Below, piece by piece: positions 48,179 to 59,701 of a DNA stretch of 59,701 nt (the first letter of the stretch is position 1; each line of letters starts with the position of its first letter). The notes beneath the pieces were generated by a model. The model had not been told where the DNA came from and made no database searches. It was given only the letters and a program-made list of their open reading frames with translations. Made by a program: the position numbers and the translations under genes. Location of the stretch: assembly GCA_015657535.1 (NCBI GenBank), contig JADHZB010001589.1:12620-72320 (forward strand), read 5' to 3'. Source of the DNA: Nephromyces sp. MM_2019 (taxonomy: Eukaryota > Apicomplexa > Aconoidasida > Nephromycida).

Positions 48179-51100
48179 CTATAAAGTAAAACACCCAAAA
48201 CAGCATGAAATGCATAAAATCTTGCAAAATACGTGAAATGAAGCAAATAACCTCATTTCGTAGCTACCCGTGAAACTCTTGCGAGGGCAGAAACACATAA
48301 TAACATTGCCAAAATGCACGGAAAGGCTTCTGGTACCAATCCCGGGACACTCAACAAGACAAATTTTATTCTCGCACCTGAAGGCTGTGTTTGGGCAATC
48401 AAAGGCTGTTCTGACGCGCTAAAACTGGATATACGGCTGCACCACGAAGGAAACGTCGAGGAATCTTCGAACTCTTCAAGAATTGAAGGAGGTGGAGCAG
48501 TTCGAATTGGGCCACGTTCCGTTGCAATCACAGTGCCATGTTCACCCGTATCAGGGGTCATGCTAGAAACACTGAGCGCCGTGAAGCCGCTCCCGTTACT
48601 TGGGAAAGTTGTTGTACTGTCAGGTGACTCAATGTTGTCACTGTATTTGATGCTTTTCAGTCGGTCAAATATTATATCCACCTGGTAAGATAAAGAAATC
48701 AAGTGGGCGTCTGTACTAATGGTTTCAGTACACATTACGAAACATGTCAAAACCTAAATAGGGAAATTCGGAAAAGATTTCAAACATGAAGCCATTATAA
48801 AAAAATAAAAGTGAAACGTGAAGGAAGCAATAACGGCTATGGCTAGACGTATTTTTGCACAGTAATTAGTATTTCTATAAGAGTAATGTGAGATACCTTG
48901 TGCGGGTTGATATATATCTTCCGACGTAAACGGTAAAACTCCTTCAGCCATTCTTTAGCCACTTGCTCACAGCTTACTACAGATCGGGACGCATTTTCCC
49001 GCAGAATTCCGTATTTCTTTTCGTCCCTGATAGGAAATGGAAAGCAGCAGCGTGAAAAGGTAAAATAAGTACTTGAGAATCTGAAGGCAAGATGAATATT
49101 TCAAAATTTGTTCTATTAGGCTCACCGAAATACCCGAATGGCCCTTTCCATAGCAAAGAGAAGATCACCGGGGGTATAAGATTCGAAGATGAAACCGTTG
49201 CCTTCATGGGTCTCCAAATTATATTCGAAAACTGTATCCTTAAGGCCTCCAGTGTAAAAAGCTGAAAATATCATATCGTAAAACAAATTATCGCCAATAC
49301 TTCTCTTAATCTTCATGGGCAAATGGCTAGTTAAATTTTATCGATAGACAAGAGAATCCTAGCCTTTAGAAGCGAGCTGTTATCTGCAGTTTCAAAGACT
49401 TACCAATAACAGGGGTACCAGCTACAAAAAATTCATGCTGGACTATTCCACCAGGCTCAAAAGCGGAAGGCATCAACGCAAAGTCAGCACCACAGTTAAC
49501 TAGGGGCCCTGCAAGAAAAGTGAAATATGCATATAACTAGGAATCAAGCAGCGCGTGAACTTGAAGCGCAAGTAGCAAGATCCTATAAAAGTATATAAAA
49601 ACATAGGTTATGAAAAAAAACCTTAATCAATACTGTAAACGTCTTTTATTCAAAGTAGCATATATCTACCCCTCAATGGCAAGAATTTCGATCAGTAGCT
49701 GTTTTTATACTGCTTACTCCATTAATAATCTCCTTTTTACTATAAAAAATTATTTCGCAGTGCGCTTTCTTATAGATTTTAGAATATCTACTACAAAATC
49801 ATGAATTTAGAATCTAGCTGCTAAAATCAAATCATCGCGTGATAAAGCAAATAATGAAACCCCCATTTTGCAAAATCTGCAGTAAATTGAGTGCAGAGCA
49901 AAAACGATTGGCTGAACGTAATGCGTAGACAATCACGACTCAGTGCGCTACACGTATAAAAAGGATCGAAGAAAAGAGGTTCTCATTTTCTCATTCTAAA
50001 GGTATGTGTGTGTGTGTGTGTGTGTGCAGTTGGGTATCCAGCAAAACCCTAGAAACAAACCATTGGAGAAAAAGTCATTTGGATCGGCCCAGAATGACCA
50101 CGGGTAGCGTTTCTTCAGTTCTATCATCCTGTGAGCACATCGTTGAGAGTACGGATCAACTTTTTCAGCCATACCACCAATGAGTATCTGTATGCGGCCT
50201 TCATATCTGCGGAAAAGATTTTCAGCAGTTTCCAAGAGTAGATGGACGCCTAAAAACAAAAAGGCCAGCAGCATCGCAACACGTAAGAATTTCCATCATC
50301 TAGCAGAAAATAATATGAGAATATAAACTGATGAGTACAGCGAGAAGTGGAGGCTAGCATATTTTGGAAGCAGCTAGAGAAATGCGTGGAGAAGCTCCGT
50401 GTAAAACAGGCGAAAGGAGCTACTTTGGGGAGTAGGAAGAATAGATGAGCTATGCATTCAAAAGGAATGCATAACCTGTAAGTGACTGCAAACACTAACT
50501 TTATCTCTAACATCAACAAAAATGCACAAAAATGTATGTCGCGATAACTTTGAATATTTAGCTTGTGTGGGTGCGTGTTTGCGTAAGCTACACAAGCGTA
50601 TGCATGTACAGAAAGTTCCAAAGGTTCTGCAAGTCTCAAAAAAGTGCACAGCAATGAAAATCGCATCGTCCCAAACAGATAAGGCAGATAGTTGAAATAA
50701 ACTCACAAAACGAGCAGAATAATCAACAACACACACAGCGAAAAAGACCAACAGGTTTGCTGGCCAGGAGTAGAGATTGAGAAACACACAGTGTGTGGAG
50801 CTTCATCAAAGTCCATTATTACCACATTCTCGAGACTTGAAGATGCCTACCTCATTAAAACCTTAAAAACTACCAAAAATTCGCAGTAAAATATGGCAGC
50901 CACTCTTTACACTCTGAAGTACACTGCTATTAAAACTCTGCCATTACCTTTTTGCGAAGTTATTCGGCCTATGAACGCAAATAAAGGAATAGAATTATCC
51001 GGTTCATTAAACCCAAAATACAGCTTTTGAAGACGACCTTTGGCATCAACATGCCCACTCACTCCCAGCGCTCTAATCCTTGCTTTGCGGCTCTGAAAAG

Positions 51101-54100
51101 GAAACATGAGGTAGGTATATACATAGAGAGAGATTTATATAGAAATACATTCATCTAGATCTATGGGGAAATCTAATTATATATTCATAGAGAAACATAT
51201 GAATCTCTAGAGAAACGTATGCATCTATAGAGAAATATTCCCCCTCCCTTTGAAGATCTGCAAGGCTTAGCATCTTAAAAAGTAATAAATTAAAAATTTC
51301 ACAAAAAACAGAGATGATTTCTAAGACTTAGAAACACCCCTTTCTTCGCTCAATCCTTTCAATCCGATGCTCACTTTCACTTTTTTTCAGGAATAAAAGC
51401 AGAAATTCTTCACTTCTTTTCAAAAGATAACGCGAAAAACAGATAAAAATCAATCTAAAAGCTAAAAAACAGGAAGAGGGATACAATTTTCCTTCAAAGA
51501 TAAGATTTCCTCCTTATGACTGTTTCGTCACGAAAAAATGGAATCAGAATGTCTAAAACTTCGCGAAAAAAGAGGATGTGCTTATTTCTTTAAAAGGTAG
51601 AGATTTCTATGCTGAAAAATTAGGTAAGAATATGATTTTAACTATCAAAATTTTGGGACTCAACCTTCATCTATCAGTACGTGTAGGTCAGACTAATACT
51701 AGAGGCACGCTAACTTAGAGCCAATATAGAATCGGCAAGCAAAATCAACAGATAAGCTCTTCCCATACAAAAAAAATTCAACAGCATCTAGACTTGTCAC
51801 GATGTGGTGGTAGCATGCGATCGAAGAGGATGATCTTCATCTTCAAGGTAAAATCTGCATGAAGTTTTTCAATTTCTTCAGGAAAGCGAAAAGATGAGGA
51901 AAATAAGTGCCATCAACCCCGCAATTATTGTGTGTGCATGCGTGTGTGTGTGCGTGAGTCTGGCTGCGTGTCTCTATGTATGTGCGGGTGTATGTATGTG
52001 TGCGTGTGTACGCGTGAGTATGTGTGTGCATGTGAATGTGATTGCGTGCGTCTGAGTATCTGTGAGGGTGTATGCTTGTGTGCAGTTAAACGGATTCATC
52101 TATAGGTGCAGGTGTGCGTGTTTTGGAGTATAAAAACGCTCCAATTTTCCGGGGAGTCAAAGAGATGCAGACAAGAAACGCCCACCAACCTTGTGATTGT
52201 GTGTGCGCCTCTTCTGAAGCCTATAACAAGAAAAGGAATAAACATCAAAAAGCATCATAAAATAAAAATAGCTCACTTCTATAGGGATTCCATTAGGATG
52301 TGCAAAGGGAGATTTGTATCGATTTAGCAGAGCCGCCAAGGGAGAATGGTTGTTGCCAGTAAGGCCACGCAGATCACTACAATACGAAGGACTTACGGTT
52401 CCCCATGCATCACATTGCAGCAAAACGCATCTGAGAAAGGTGAGGAAACACGTAAAGGAGGATATAATAATAGAGAAAAAACGCCAGTTTGTTCGCAACA
52501 TTCTGAGCGTTTTTGGTGCGAAAAGGAATGAAACAAAGAGAGCAAGAGAAGAAGATAACAAAAGGAAAAGAAAGAAAATAAGAAAAAAAGAAAGACAAGA
52601 CAATGAAGAAGCGAACAAACACACAAACACACACACAAAAGCAAAAGTATAAGTAGCTCCTCTACTGCACGTAATGCATGAGAAATATCACTTCTCAAGA
52701 GAATCATTATGAAATACTTCCACAACCTCTATACGCTGAAGAAAAAGTAATCAAACACATCCGATTTAGCGAAAAATGAAGTTTAAGTGATCAAATTTCT
52801 GGCTTAAAATACTTAGGATATCCGCTATACATATCAATAGCTACTTCACAACGTAAACTATGCTGTATAGACGAATAATACCTAGTAAAAAGGCAAACTA
52901 CACACACAATGGGGTCTAGAAAGGCACTAATTATCGTCTATATGAGTTCATCAGAAACGCCTTCAACAGCGCACAATTGAAGATAACTGAAACATCCAAA
53001 AATAAACAGACATATCAGCCTTTTACTGAAATATCAATGAAGGAAGCGTCATTAGACGGTAGTAAAGTCCTTGACATCTTCCTGGCAAAGCGAACGAAGT
53101 TTCATTAGAAGAAGCGCATAGAGTATAGTAGAGGCTAGAGAAAAGGTGTCGGCTAAAGGAAATATACTCAGAATAGTCAGTCACGTGTGGGTATGGTAAA
53201 TTTTTTTGTAGTGCATTGGTATTCAAATGCGTGTGTATCTGTATGTTCGAGTGTATCTGTATGTTCGAGTGTTTCCTTCTGGTTTTTGTGTGTGTTTCCC
53301 TCTCTGTGTTTGTGTTTGTCTTTCTTTTCCTATGGGCATATATTTATTTCTTCCCATCTTCCTCTCTGGGTGTGTGCGCACGCGTAACCCTCATTCAATT
53401 GCACACATTTATAGCTATAAATTCCCATAAATTCCCAATCTTTTGGAGTTCGCTGAGTACCTCGAAGGATTGATGACATATTGATGCCAGAAAGGATCAA
53501 CAAGTAAGTCAGTCGGTAAGCCGTGAATCCACTGAAAATCTTCCTTCTTGTCGGGATATATTCTTCCTTCATAGGTGGGATCGAGGTTATGGATTATGTG
53601 GAAGAAGGTGCTGCCATCAAATACTTTACCAAAGTGGCCCTAACACACATACACGAGTGCTTCTCCGTGAGTTACTCAGAGAAAAGGTGCTCTATGAAGA
53701 GTTTGCCCTTCATTTTTACGATATAATGGAAGGATGCAGGCACTTACACACTCAAAAACACGTATAATACTGAGAGGCTATCATCTAACCGAGGAGATGG
53801 AAATGGAAACGACGAGGAGGGGGAGGAACGAGGTGCGAGAATTTACACACATAAAAGTTTAGGGAACACACACAATTAAATAGGCAAATATACCCACATA
53901 GAACTGCAGGGAACACATACAGGGGGGTAAGTGCAAGAGTATAAAATGCAAGAAACACACTGAGCCATATACTCGAATATATAACACAAAAAAAAACACA
54001 CACAAAGCCATATATATACTCGATATATACATAACAAAACAAGGAAACACACACACATATAAACACACATGCATACATACACACATTCTCCACCTGCTTC

Positions 54101-57100
54101 GCATAGGCTGGTATCAAGCTAGTCATCCAATCATTGGATACTATAAGCTGTGGAATCGTGCGGTATTGGCAAAGAGTTTCCAACGTTGATTTCGCAAAGC
54201 CCACCAGCATTTTGATTGCATCAGCTCCATGAACTTGAGGATAAGGATGAGGGAAGAGCTGGGAGTTATGCAAGAAGAAGAGCTGGACACCCTTTATCCT
54301 CCCAACATGCACACCAAAGGAATAGACGGAATTCGCAATCTTCACTTCTATATTCTGTGTGTGGTGGATATCATCCCTGCAGCAGAATTATCAGTCGAGA
54401 GAGCAGAAAAAAGGGGGAAAAAAGGCGTAAAAACGAGATACTTGTAGGGAGAGCATACGTGAAGGTGTTCGTGAGGATGTGTGCAGGTGTGGGTATGTGT
54501 GTGTGCGCGTGTGCAGGTGTGGGTATGTGTGTGTGCGCGTGTGCAGGTGTGGGTATGTGTGTGTGCGCGTATAGTTAATTGAAGAGGTAATGCATTGGAC
54601 TACTGTTGATGCATATTGGCAAAGACAACACATATACAAACGCACTTTACAGTTGAGATGAAAAAGAAGGCACACACGCGTGCATTCAACACAGCAATTT
54701 AATGCAGGGAGAGGTGGGGAGATGAGATATTTAGGTGAGAGAGGGGCGGTGGCGGATGTAAGCGAGAGAGGAAAGGAGGGGGGTGGGGGGTAAGCAACAA
54801 TGGGAGAGGTGGGGGCTCTAAGTGAGAGAGGGAGGCAGAGACCTACATAGACACACGGGCGCACAGAAATACACAAAGACATGCAGAAATATGTAGATAG
54901 CCAGACATACAAAGTCACACACAAGGCACACCATGACATGAGCGCACCCAAATACACAAACACACAGGCACAGATAGGTACACAGAGGCACACACGGGTA
55001 TACACAGGCGAACAGAGCAAGGAAAACATTCCTACATGCGTAAGATCTCTCTCATACATACAGAAATACACACACACCCACCTATACCCACAACTACACA
55101 CACACCCACACCCAGACACATGGCCAACAAGCCGGATATATTACACAGAAACACACATAGATACAATATATGCTTACTTCTCAAGATAGCCTGTAGCTCC
55201 CTTTCTATCTCTATTATAATAAGGGGAGATCACCCAAACTTCTTGCCCAAAGTCCTGCGCTAAAGTAGTGGAGAGCTCATCAACCATCACCCCAAGACCA
55301 CCGACTGTAGACCATTTCCCTAACTCCGGAGTAACAAACACTATTGGACCTGACGAAAGCATACACACACAGTATATAGGTAGGCTAGCATACACAGGCA
55401 GGTGAACATAGACAGAAACTCTAAAACAGACAGACCGCCCAACACACAGATGCTCTAGCACATACACACACAGTCCAACGCACACAGATACTGTACCACA
55501 GATTGATATTCTAACACACAGACTTACCCAATGCGTTTTGTGTTAGAAACTGTGTGGCAATCTCTTGAGCTTGGAAGGTTTTGACATGCAGCGAAGCCAA
55601 GTACTTCAACTTTGCAGCAAGCAAAAGACTCAGATCTTCATCCTGATATCATAAGACTAATATGAAGAATTAGAGGCTGGAAACTCTCTCATTGCATAAA
55701 TATCGTAAAGAAAAATAACACACACACACAAATCTTTACACAACGAAGGATTCACAGGCAGCCACAAGGACACAGGAGTCTTCAAACACACAAGTCCTCA
55801 TACACGCAAGTTCTTGCACACACGACTTTTAAATACACAATTTTTCATATAAATAAGTATTCACAGATACAAGCCTACACACACACAAGCCTTCATAAAT
55901 AAAACTAATCATACACACAAGTACCTCACACACGCATACACAGAAACAGCAAAGACGTGAAAAAATACAGCTCAAAGACAAAAGAAATTCTTTAAAGGGA
56001 AGGAGGCTATTCATTAGTTGTGTGTAGCATGTTTTACACACTAAACAAATCGTGATAAAGATAAAAGCAAGATACATTATGCACACACAAGAAACAGAGA
56101 AAGCATCTACACACAAGAAATAGCAAGATGAACTGCATAAACAGCATTCAGCAAGGGAAAAAAGCGTCTGGCAAACGCACACACACACACACACAAGCAT
56201 ATAATACACACCACACTCATATGAAAGCATAAACTACAGACAAAAGCATACAGTAGACAGACACTCACACATAACCATATAATACATGCACACACACACT
56301 GTATACCTCAGAGAAGATCCCACAATCAACGATGATTTCATGAAACACTGATAGCTCGAGCGACTTTTTGTTTAGAGTACGATCATGGAAGACTTCTTGC
56401 AGGAACATCAAATATCCCATCAGATTTTGAATAGGCACCTCTAGCTGGGAATGGGAAAATTAGAAATGCGTGTGTGTGTGTGTGTGTGTATGTGCGTATG
56501 CGTGTGTGGGTTTATGTGTGTGGGTTTGTGTGTGAGTATGTGCGTATATTTGTGTGTGTGCGTATATGTGTGTATGTCTGTACGCGCAGCTATATGTTTG
56601 TGGGAGCATCTTTGATTGTGTGTAAGTGTGCATGTTTGTGTGTGTGGGTGCATTCCTCTTTCTTTTTTAAGCGTGTGCTAGCATGTGTGTGCATTTTCGT
56701 GGTTATGCCGGTGTATTTTATCAATCTATATGCTTATGCTGCACCTATCTACCTGTGTGTGTGGTGAGTAACATTCATGTGTGTGCTGTTTGTTCATGCA
56801 AATACACATTTCTCCATGAAAAAACACCACACAAAAAGCTGATAAATAGACACACACAAATCACTACCAGCGCAAGTTAAAACACACACACACCACTACA
56901 AGCCGATACTCACACACACACACACACATTATATAAACACAAGAAGATTCCACTATAAAACTCACCGGTAGATTTCTCACGAGATTCGAAAGCACTACAT
57001 TACGACGAAGTAGATATTCGAATCGACTATCCTGCTTTCTCGCTACCAAACTCTGCGCATTAGACTGTCTAAGTAGCAGACGTAATCTTTCCAAAGAAGA

Positions 57101-58784
57101 TCTAAAGATGGCCTTGGATACGGCTGCAACACACAGTATTGGCATAAGCGAACGTAGGTACACCAGAAGAAAAAGCTTACAAAAACGCACACATAGACAC
57201 AGACCCACAAACACACAAGAACACACGCACACACCACCAAACGCACGAAAAACTCAAAAACCATGCAAAGTAAGCAAAAAACACCCTCTCACAACCACAC
57301 ACACACAAAAACGTAAGCAAAACCACACATACACAGCCACACACGCATATCCGAATACCAGAGGCACGCATGGACTCTACAGTAGTTACCATCCAAATCA
57401 CCTCTATAAGCCACTGTATCTCCCCCCAATTACCAACGCACACACATTACTCCTACCATAAAACTCCTCATTATTATCCAAACTCTTTGCTGAGAGGTAG
57501 AGATCTTCAAGCTTAAGATTAACAGCACTTTTGATACGCTTATACCTAGCATAAGACATGAAGGAGCGACACACACTGCCATAAGCAGGTAAGTCTAGTG
57601 TGAGATACTCTGCAAAAAGCTCCTGCTTAACGTGATAGGTTGGATTATTATCTGCAAGATTATAAGCATTGAAGAGTAGGGAGAAGTATATAAGCGTGTG
57701 TGTAGCGTGTGCGTTTCGATTGTTTCCTTTTAGAGTTAGGTGAGTGTGTGTAGCCTCGAATTATATAGTAAGGTGTGCCTGTGCAGCATTGAAGCTGAAG
57801 ATATTAGATTGAGTGTTTAGTAAGAATTTGTGTGCGCCTCCTTCTGTAAGTGTGTATATATAAATTGTGTGTATTTCTAAAAAAACTCTGTATGCACACA
57901 CACGCAGTGCTTCTCAAAGATGCTACATGGATCAACGTTAGCACAGCTTAAGCAAATATATACACACACATATCGAAAGTCCAGCTTATGCAGGTAAAGC
58001 TGCATAGAAAGCATAATCATCATACCCACCTTAAAGCTCAAGAGAAAGTTTTTTACAGGTTGAGTAAGATATCTTGCTTAAACAATAACACACCAACACA
58101 CGCGCACACCGACACACAGACAGCCACAAGGAGCAGCACATGTGCACATAGAGATAGAACAAAGCAGCAAAAGACACAATAACATACCCACGAGATATAT
58201 ATATATATACACACACACACCAACACACACACACACGCACACAGCAACACACACACACACACAGCAACACACACACACAGCAACACACACACACACACAC
58301 GCACACACCAACACACACGCACACACACACCAACACACACGCACACACACACACAGCAACACATGCACCCACCAAGACACGCGTTAACACACACACAGCA
58401 ACACATCCACCAAGGGATACCTCAACGCACTCACCAAGGCACATATCAACACATCCCCACACCAAAACGCACCAACACACCCACACACACAACCACCACC
58501 AGACACCGACACACATACAAAACATTAAAAATTCGCATTTTTTTCAAAATTATCGAGCACACACTCTCTAGCTTACCCTCGTTTCCATCCATAGTAGTAA
58601 GCAAGATATCCTTGCTAACATAAACAGCCTCAGCATCGCTCTGATTCGTGTTCGTTACAAAAACCTCCAGTGCAGATAGAGATATGCACACACTATTCTG
58701 CGGATATGCACCAAAGTTTATCACTACTATACAAAACTCATCCATTCCAGGGAAGTATCTGAAGTTTTGCACACAACGAAACCT
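47779..58784 (-). CDS. Starch (amylopectin) synthase, GT5, with amylase-like N-terminal remnant and C-terminal CBM48; 5' end not in view
   Basis: It elongates alpha-1,4-glucan; apicomplexan and red-algal enzymes are known to prefer UDP-glucose. The 17 exons on the complement are 58784-58577, 57651-57457, 57123-56966, 56444-56307, 55642-55528, 55349-55178, 54376-54094, 53639-53461, 52430-52277, 51092-50948, 50249-50061, 49508-49404, 49261-49126, 49026-48897, 48681-48378, 48178-47980 and 47887-47779 (2,919 nt, 972 residues, every phase consistent). Residues 1-110 are beta-rich and resemble the end of a GH13 amylase module ('EFCIVVINFG', 'LTLDLPAYGS'). The GT5 core runs from about 273 to 770, with 'KWSTVGGLG' (283-291), 'SNDWMTSLIP', 'WGTVSPSY', 'FIGRITSQKG', the E-x7-E pair Glu663/Glu671 ('EPGGIVQHE') and 'YTGGLKDTV'. 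A Ser/Pro linker (about 770-870) precedes an AMPK/CBM48 glucan-binding fold ('VAVTGSFDDW', 'YLYKLIVDGDW', 'LGNINNVIDV'). Confidence 0.94.
50002..50029. repeat. (TG)n tract, first CA/TG microsatellite after 15.5 kb
   Basis: The TG run lies in the starch-synthase intron between exons 50249-50061 and 49508-49404. It marks the point from which CA/TG tracts resume towards the right end of the window. Confidence 0.9.
51116..51240. repeat. Degenerate AT-rich tandem repeat (ATCTATAGAGAAAYRTATG)
   Basis: Several imperfect 20-28-bp units containing 'TAGAGAAA' followed by 'CATATG', 'CGTATG' or 'TATTC' lie just upstream of the exon at 51092-50948, inside the starch-synthase intron. Confidence 0.55.
51930..52090. 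repeat. TG-rich low-complexity tract
   Basis: An irregular TG/TGCG/TGTA tract in the starch-synthase intron 52276-51093. On the coding strand it is CA-rich, the opposite of most neighbouring introns. Confidence 0.8.
54481..54570. repeat. 30-bp tandem repeat x3 (perfect)
   Basis: Three identical 30-bp units beginning GTGCAGGTGTGGGTATG lie in the starch-synthase intron between exons 55349-55178 and 54376-54094. Perfect identity implies recent expansion or homogenisation. As 30 is a multiple of three, it creates a spurious repeating frame. Confidence 0.97.
56466..56770. repeat. TG-rich microsatellite tract
   Basis: (TG)n with TATG/TGCG interruptions, in the starch-synthase intron between exons 57123-56966 and 56444-56307. 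The Cys/Val-rich frames across it are artefacts. Confidence 0.85.
58190..58510. repeat. TA and CA-rich microsatellite cluster
   Basis: A (TA)n stretch near 58195-58208 followed by CA runs interrupted by CAACA and CGCA, in the starch-synthase intron between exons 58784-58577 and 57651-57457. Frames here read as poly Cys/Val or Thr/His and are not genes. Confidence 0.9.
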
Positions 58785-58865
58785 CTATACCTTAGAAAAC
58801 TGGAAAATAAGAAAGCAGTTTTATAGCGAAAAATAGACTATAAGCTACTGCTAAAATTCACTATA

Positions 58866-58918
<53 letters not shown>

Positions 58919-59402
58919 TATAAAAGTTTTTTACTTACTGAAAACAACACAGTAGACTATAGGTGAAAGGAAGGAAAAGTCAAACAAAAAGGCCATCAAA
59001 AAAGGAAACTGTATGATTAAACAGAGTAGGAGAGTAAGTGGCTGAACACACTAGCTTAATAAACTAGATTTAGTAGTTCAATTCGCACACAAGCATGAGA
59101 ATGTTGGCAGAAGAGGCCAAGCATGATGTGGAGACCTTTTCCAGTGATTAAAGATCAAACGCACACACGTTTACACTGTGAATGACACGTGGTGTGTGCG
59201 AAAACAATAGTAAAGACTTCCTCAAGATGAGAGTGCAACGTTTAATCCAAAGAAAATACTAGTCTTTGGTGTGCTATACGCTACGCTAAAGAACCCTTTA
59301 TCTGAAGCGTCCAAGCAGCAGCAGACAAACATGTCTTTCATATGGCACCACCTACATCTTATCAAAGAACACATACATACATATACACACACACACACAC
59401 AC
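58785..59402. other. Probable upstream part of the starch-synthase gene, exons unresolved
   Basis: The first traced exon opens after an acceptor-like TATAG at 58785, so coding sequence should continue upstream on the minus strand. A candidate exon at about 59340-59235 (after a GATGTAG acceptor; reads 'CLDASDKGFFSVAYSTPKTS') has protein-like composition, but phase and donor were not settled. Confidence 0.4.
58867..58918. repeat. (ACT)n trinucleotide microsatellite
   Basis: About 17 uninterrupted ACT/CTA units lie 80-130 bases beyond the first traced starch-synthase exon, in presumed intron. Confidence 0.97.
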
Positions 59403-59701
59403 AAGCTACTTTGCTACTTAAGCTACAATTCCAAGACTTAAAAGGTAGCCACACACACACACACAAGCTACTTTGCTACTTAAGCTACAATTCCAAGACT
59501 TAAAAGGTAGCCACACACACACACACACACACAAGCTACTTTGCTACTTAAGCTACAATTCCAAGACTTAAAAGGTAGCCACACACACACACACACAAGC
59601 TACTTTGCTACTTAAGCTACAATTCCAAGACTTAAAAGGTAGCCACACACACACACAAGCTACTTTGCTACTTAAGCTACAATTCCAAGACTTAAAAGGT
59701 A
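59382..59701. repeat. Minisatellite: 50-bp core plus variable (CA)n, five copies, running off the window
   Basis: A core beginning AAGCTACTTTGCTACTTAAG and ending AAAAGGTAGCC starts at 59403, 59465, 59533, 59597 and 59657. Core copies appear identical, and spacing varies (62, 68, 64, 60) only through the number of CA units between them. The array is truncated by the window end. Confidence 0.97.

Noticed and set aside
48253..48377. Readthrough of the exon at 48681-48378 to include a hydrophobic segment ('FPCILAMLLCVSAL') as a membrane anchor
   Set aside because: The donor CAG|GTGCGAG at 48378 restores phase with the CBM48 exon, whereas the readthrough end does not.
49998..50031. A 28-nt GT..AG 'mini-intron' on the plus strand at the (TG)n tract
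   Set aside because: It lies within a minus-strand intron; any TG run ending in CAG gives this appearance.
51785..51870. Possible exon reading 'KMKIILFDRMLPPHRDK' between the GT5 exons
   Set aside because: 'NGIPIE' at 52277 splices in phase straight to 'SRKARIRALG' at 51092; no donor/acceptor pair gives an in-phase insertion.
53023..53160. Possible extra starch-synthase exon with an open minus-strand frame
   Set aside because: Exons 53639-53461 and 52430-52277 join directly in phase and reconstitute the GT5 'NPSR..VLL..DAWGTVSPSY' region; inserting this segment breaks the family alignment.
1..59701. Integrated viral genes, transposons or retroelements
   Set aside because: No reverse transcriptase, transposase, integrase or capsid motifs and no long terminal or inverted repeats were seen.

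Overview
This is eukaryotic nuclear DNA from a protist, most likely an apicomplexan or close relative (coccidian-like). The evidence is dense spliceosomal introns with GT..AG ends, a dipeptidyl-peptidase-I/cathepsin-C gene carrying the 'WTWGDPF' lead-in that I associate with apicomplexan DPAPs, a GT5 starch (amylopectin) synthase, and plant/alveolate-type telomere-like motifs (CCCTAAA). I cannot name the species. There are no operons, RNA genes or CRISPR arrays that I can support.

Layout, left to right. 1-6.4 kb is repeat-rich DNA with no gene I can support. 7,251-10,097 (+) is the spliceosome-associated ES2/DGCR14 protein in two exons. 11,288-15,802 (-) is nuclear poly(A)-binding protein PABPN1 in six exons. 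15.8-19.9 kb is non-coding. 19,873-23,007 (-) is a complete 14-exon DPAP/cathepsin C. 23,917-27,616 (-) is the 3' part (ten phase-consistent exons) of an unrecognised helical protein. 31,449-33,804 (+) is TRAPPC5/Trs31, lacking only a short N-terminal exon. 38,292-39,537 (+) is complete ribosomal protein L26/uL24. 40,894-47,036 (+) holds exons of one or two unrecognised secretory/membrane proteins. 47,779-58,784 (-) is a large starch synthase: a beta-rich domain resembling the end of a GH13 amylase module, a full GT5 catalytic core, and a C-terminal AMPK/CBM48-type glucan-binding module. Its 5' end probably lies beyond the window. The right edge is a minisatellite.

Splice phases were traced by hand across every exon junction. 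The reconstructed proteins are about 836 aa (ES2), 202 aa (PABPN1), 602 aa (DPAP), 139 aa (RPL26), 972 aa (starch synthase, partial) and 290 aa (unknown helical protein, partial). The genes are housekeeping functions (splicing, mRNA 3'-end binding, translation, ER-Golgi traffic) plus endolysosomal proteolysis and storage-glucan synthesis. They are not a functional cluster.

The most striking large-scale pattern is compositional. CA/TG-rich microsatellites and minisatellites fill introns and spacers at 1-15.5 kb and 50-59.7 kb but are almost absent from 15.6-49.9 kb. The right-hand boundary falls inside the starch-synthase gene, where introns also become shorter. Other leads are a 21-bp heptad-encoding repeat antisense in a PABPN1 intron, telo-box motifs upstream of ES2 and PABPN1, a GC-AG intron and a 54-nt intron in DPAP, and the multidomain starch synthase.
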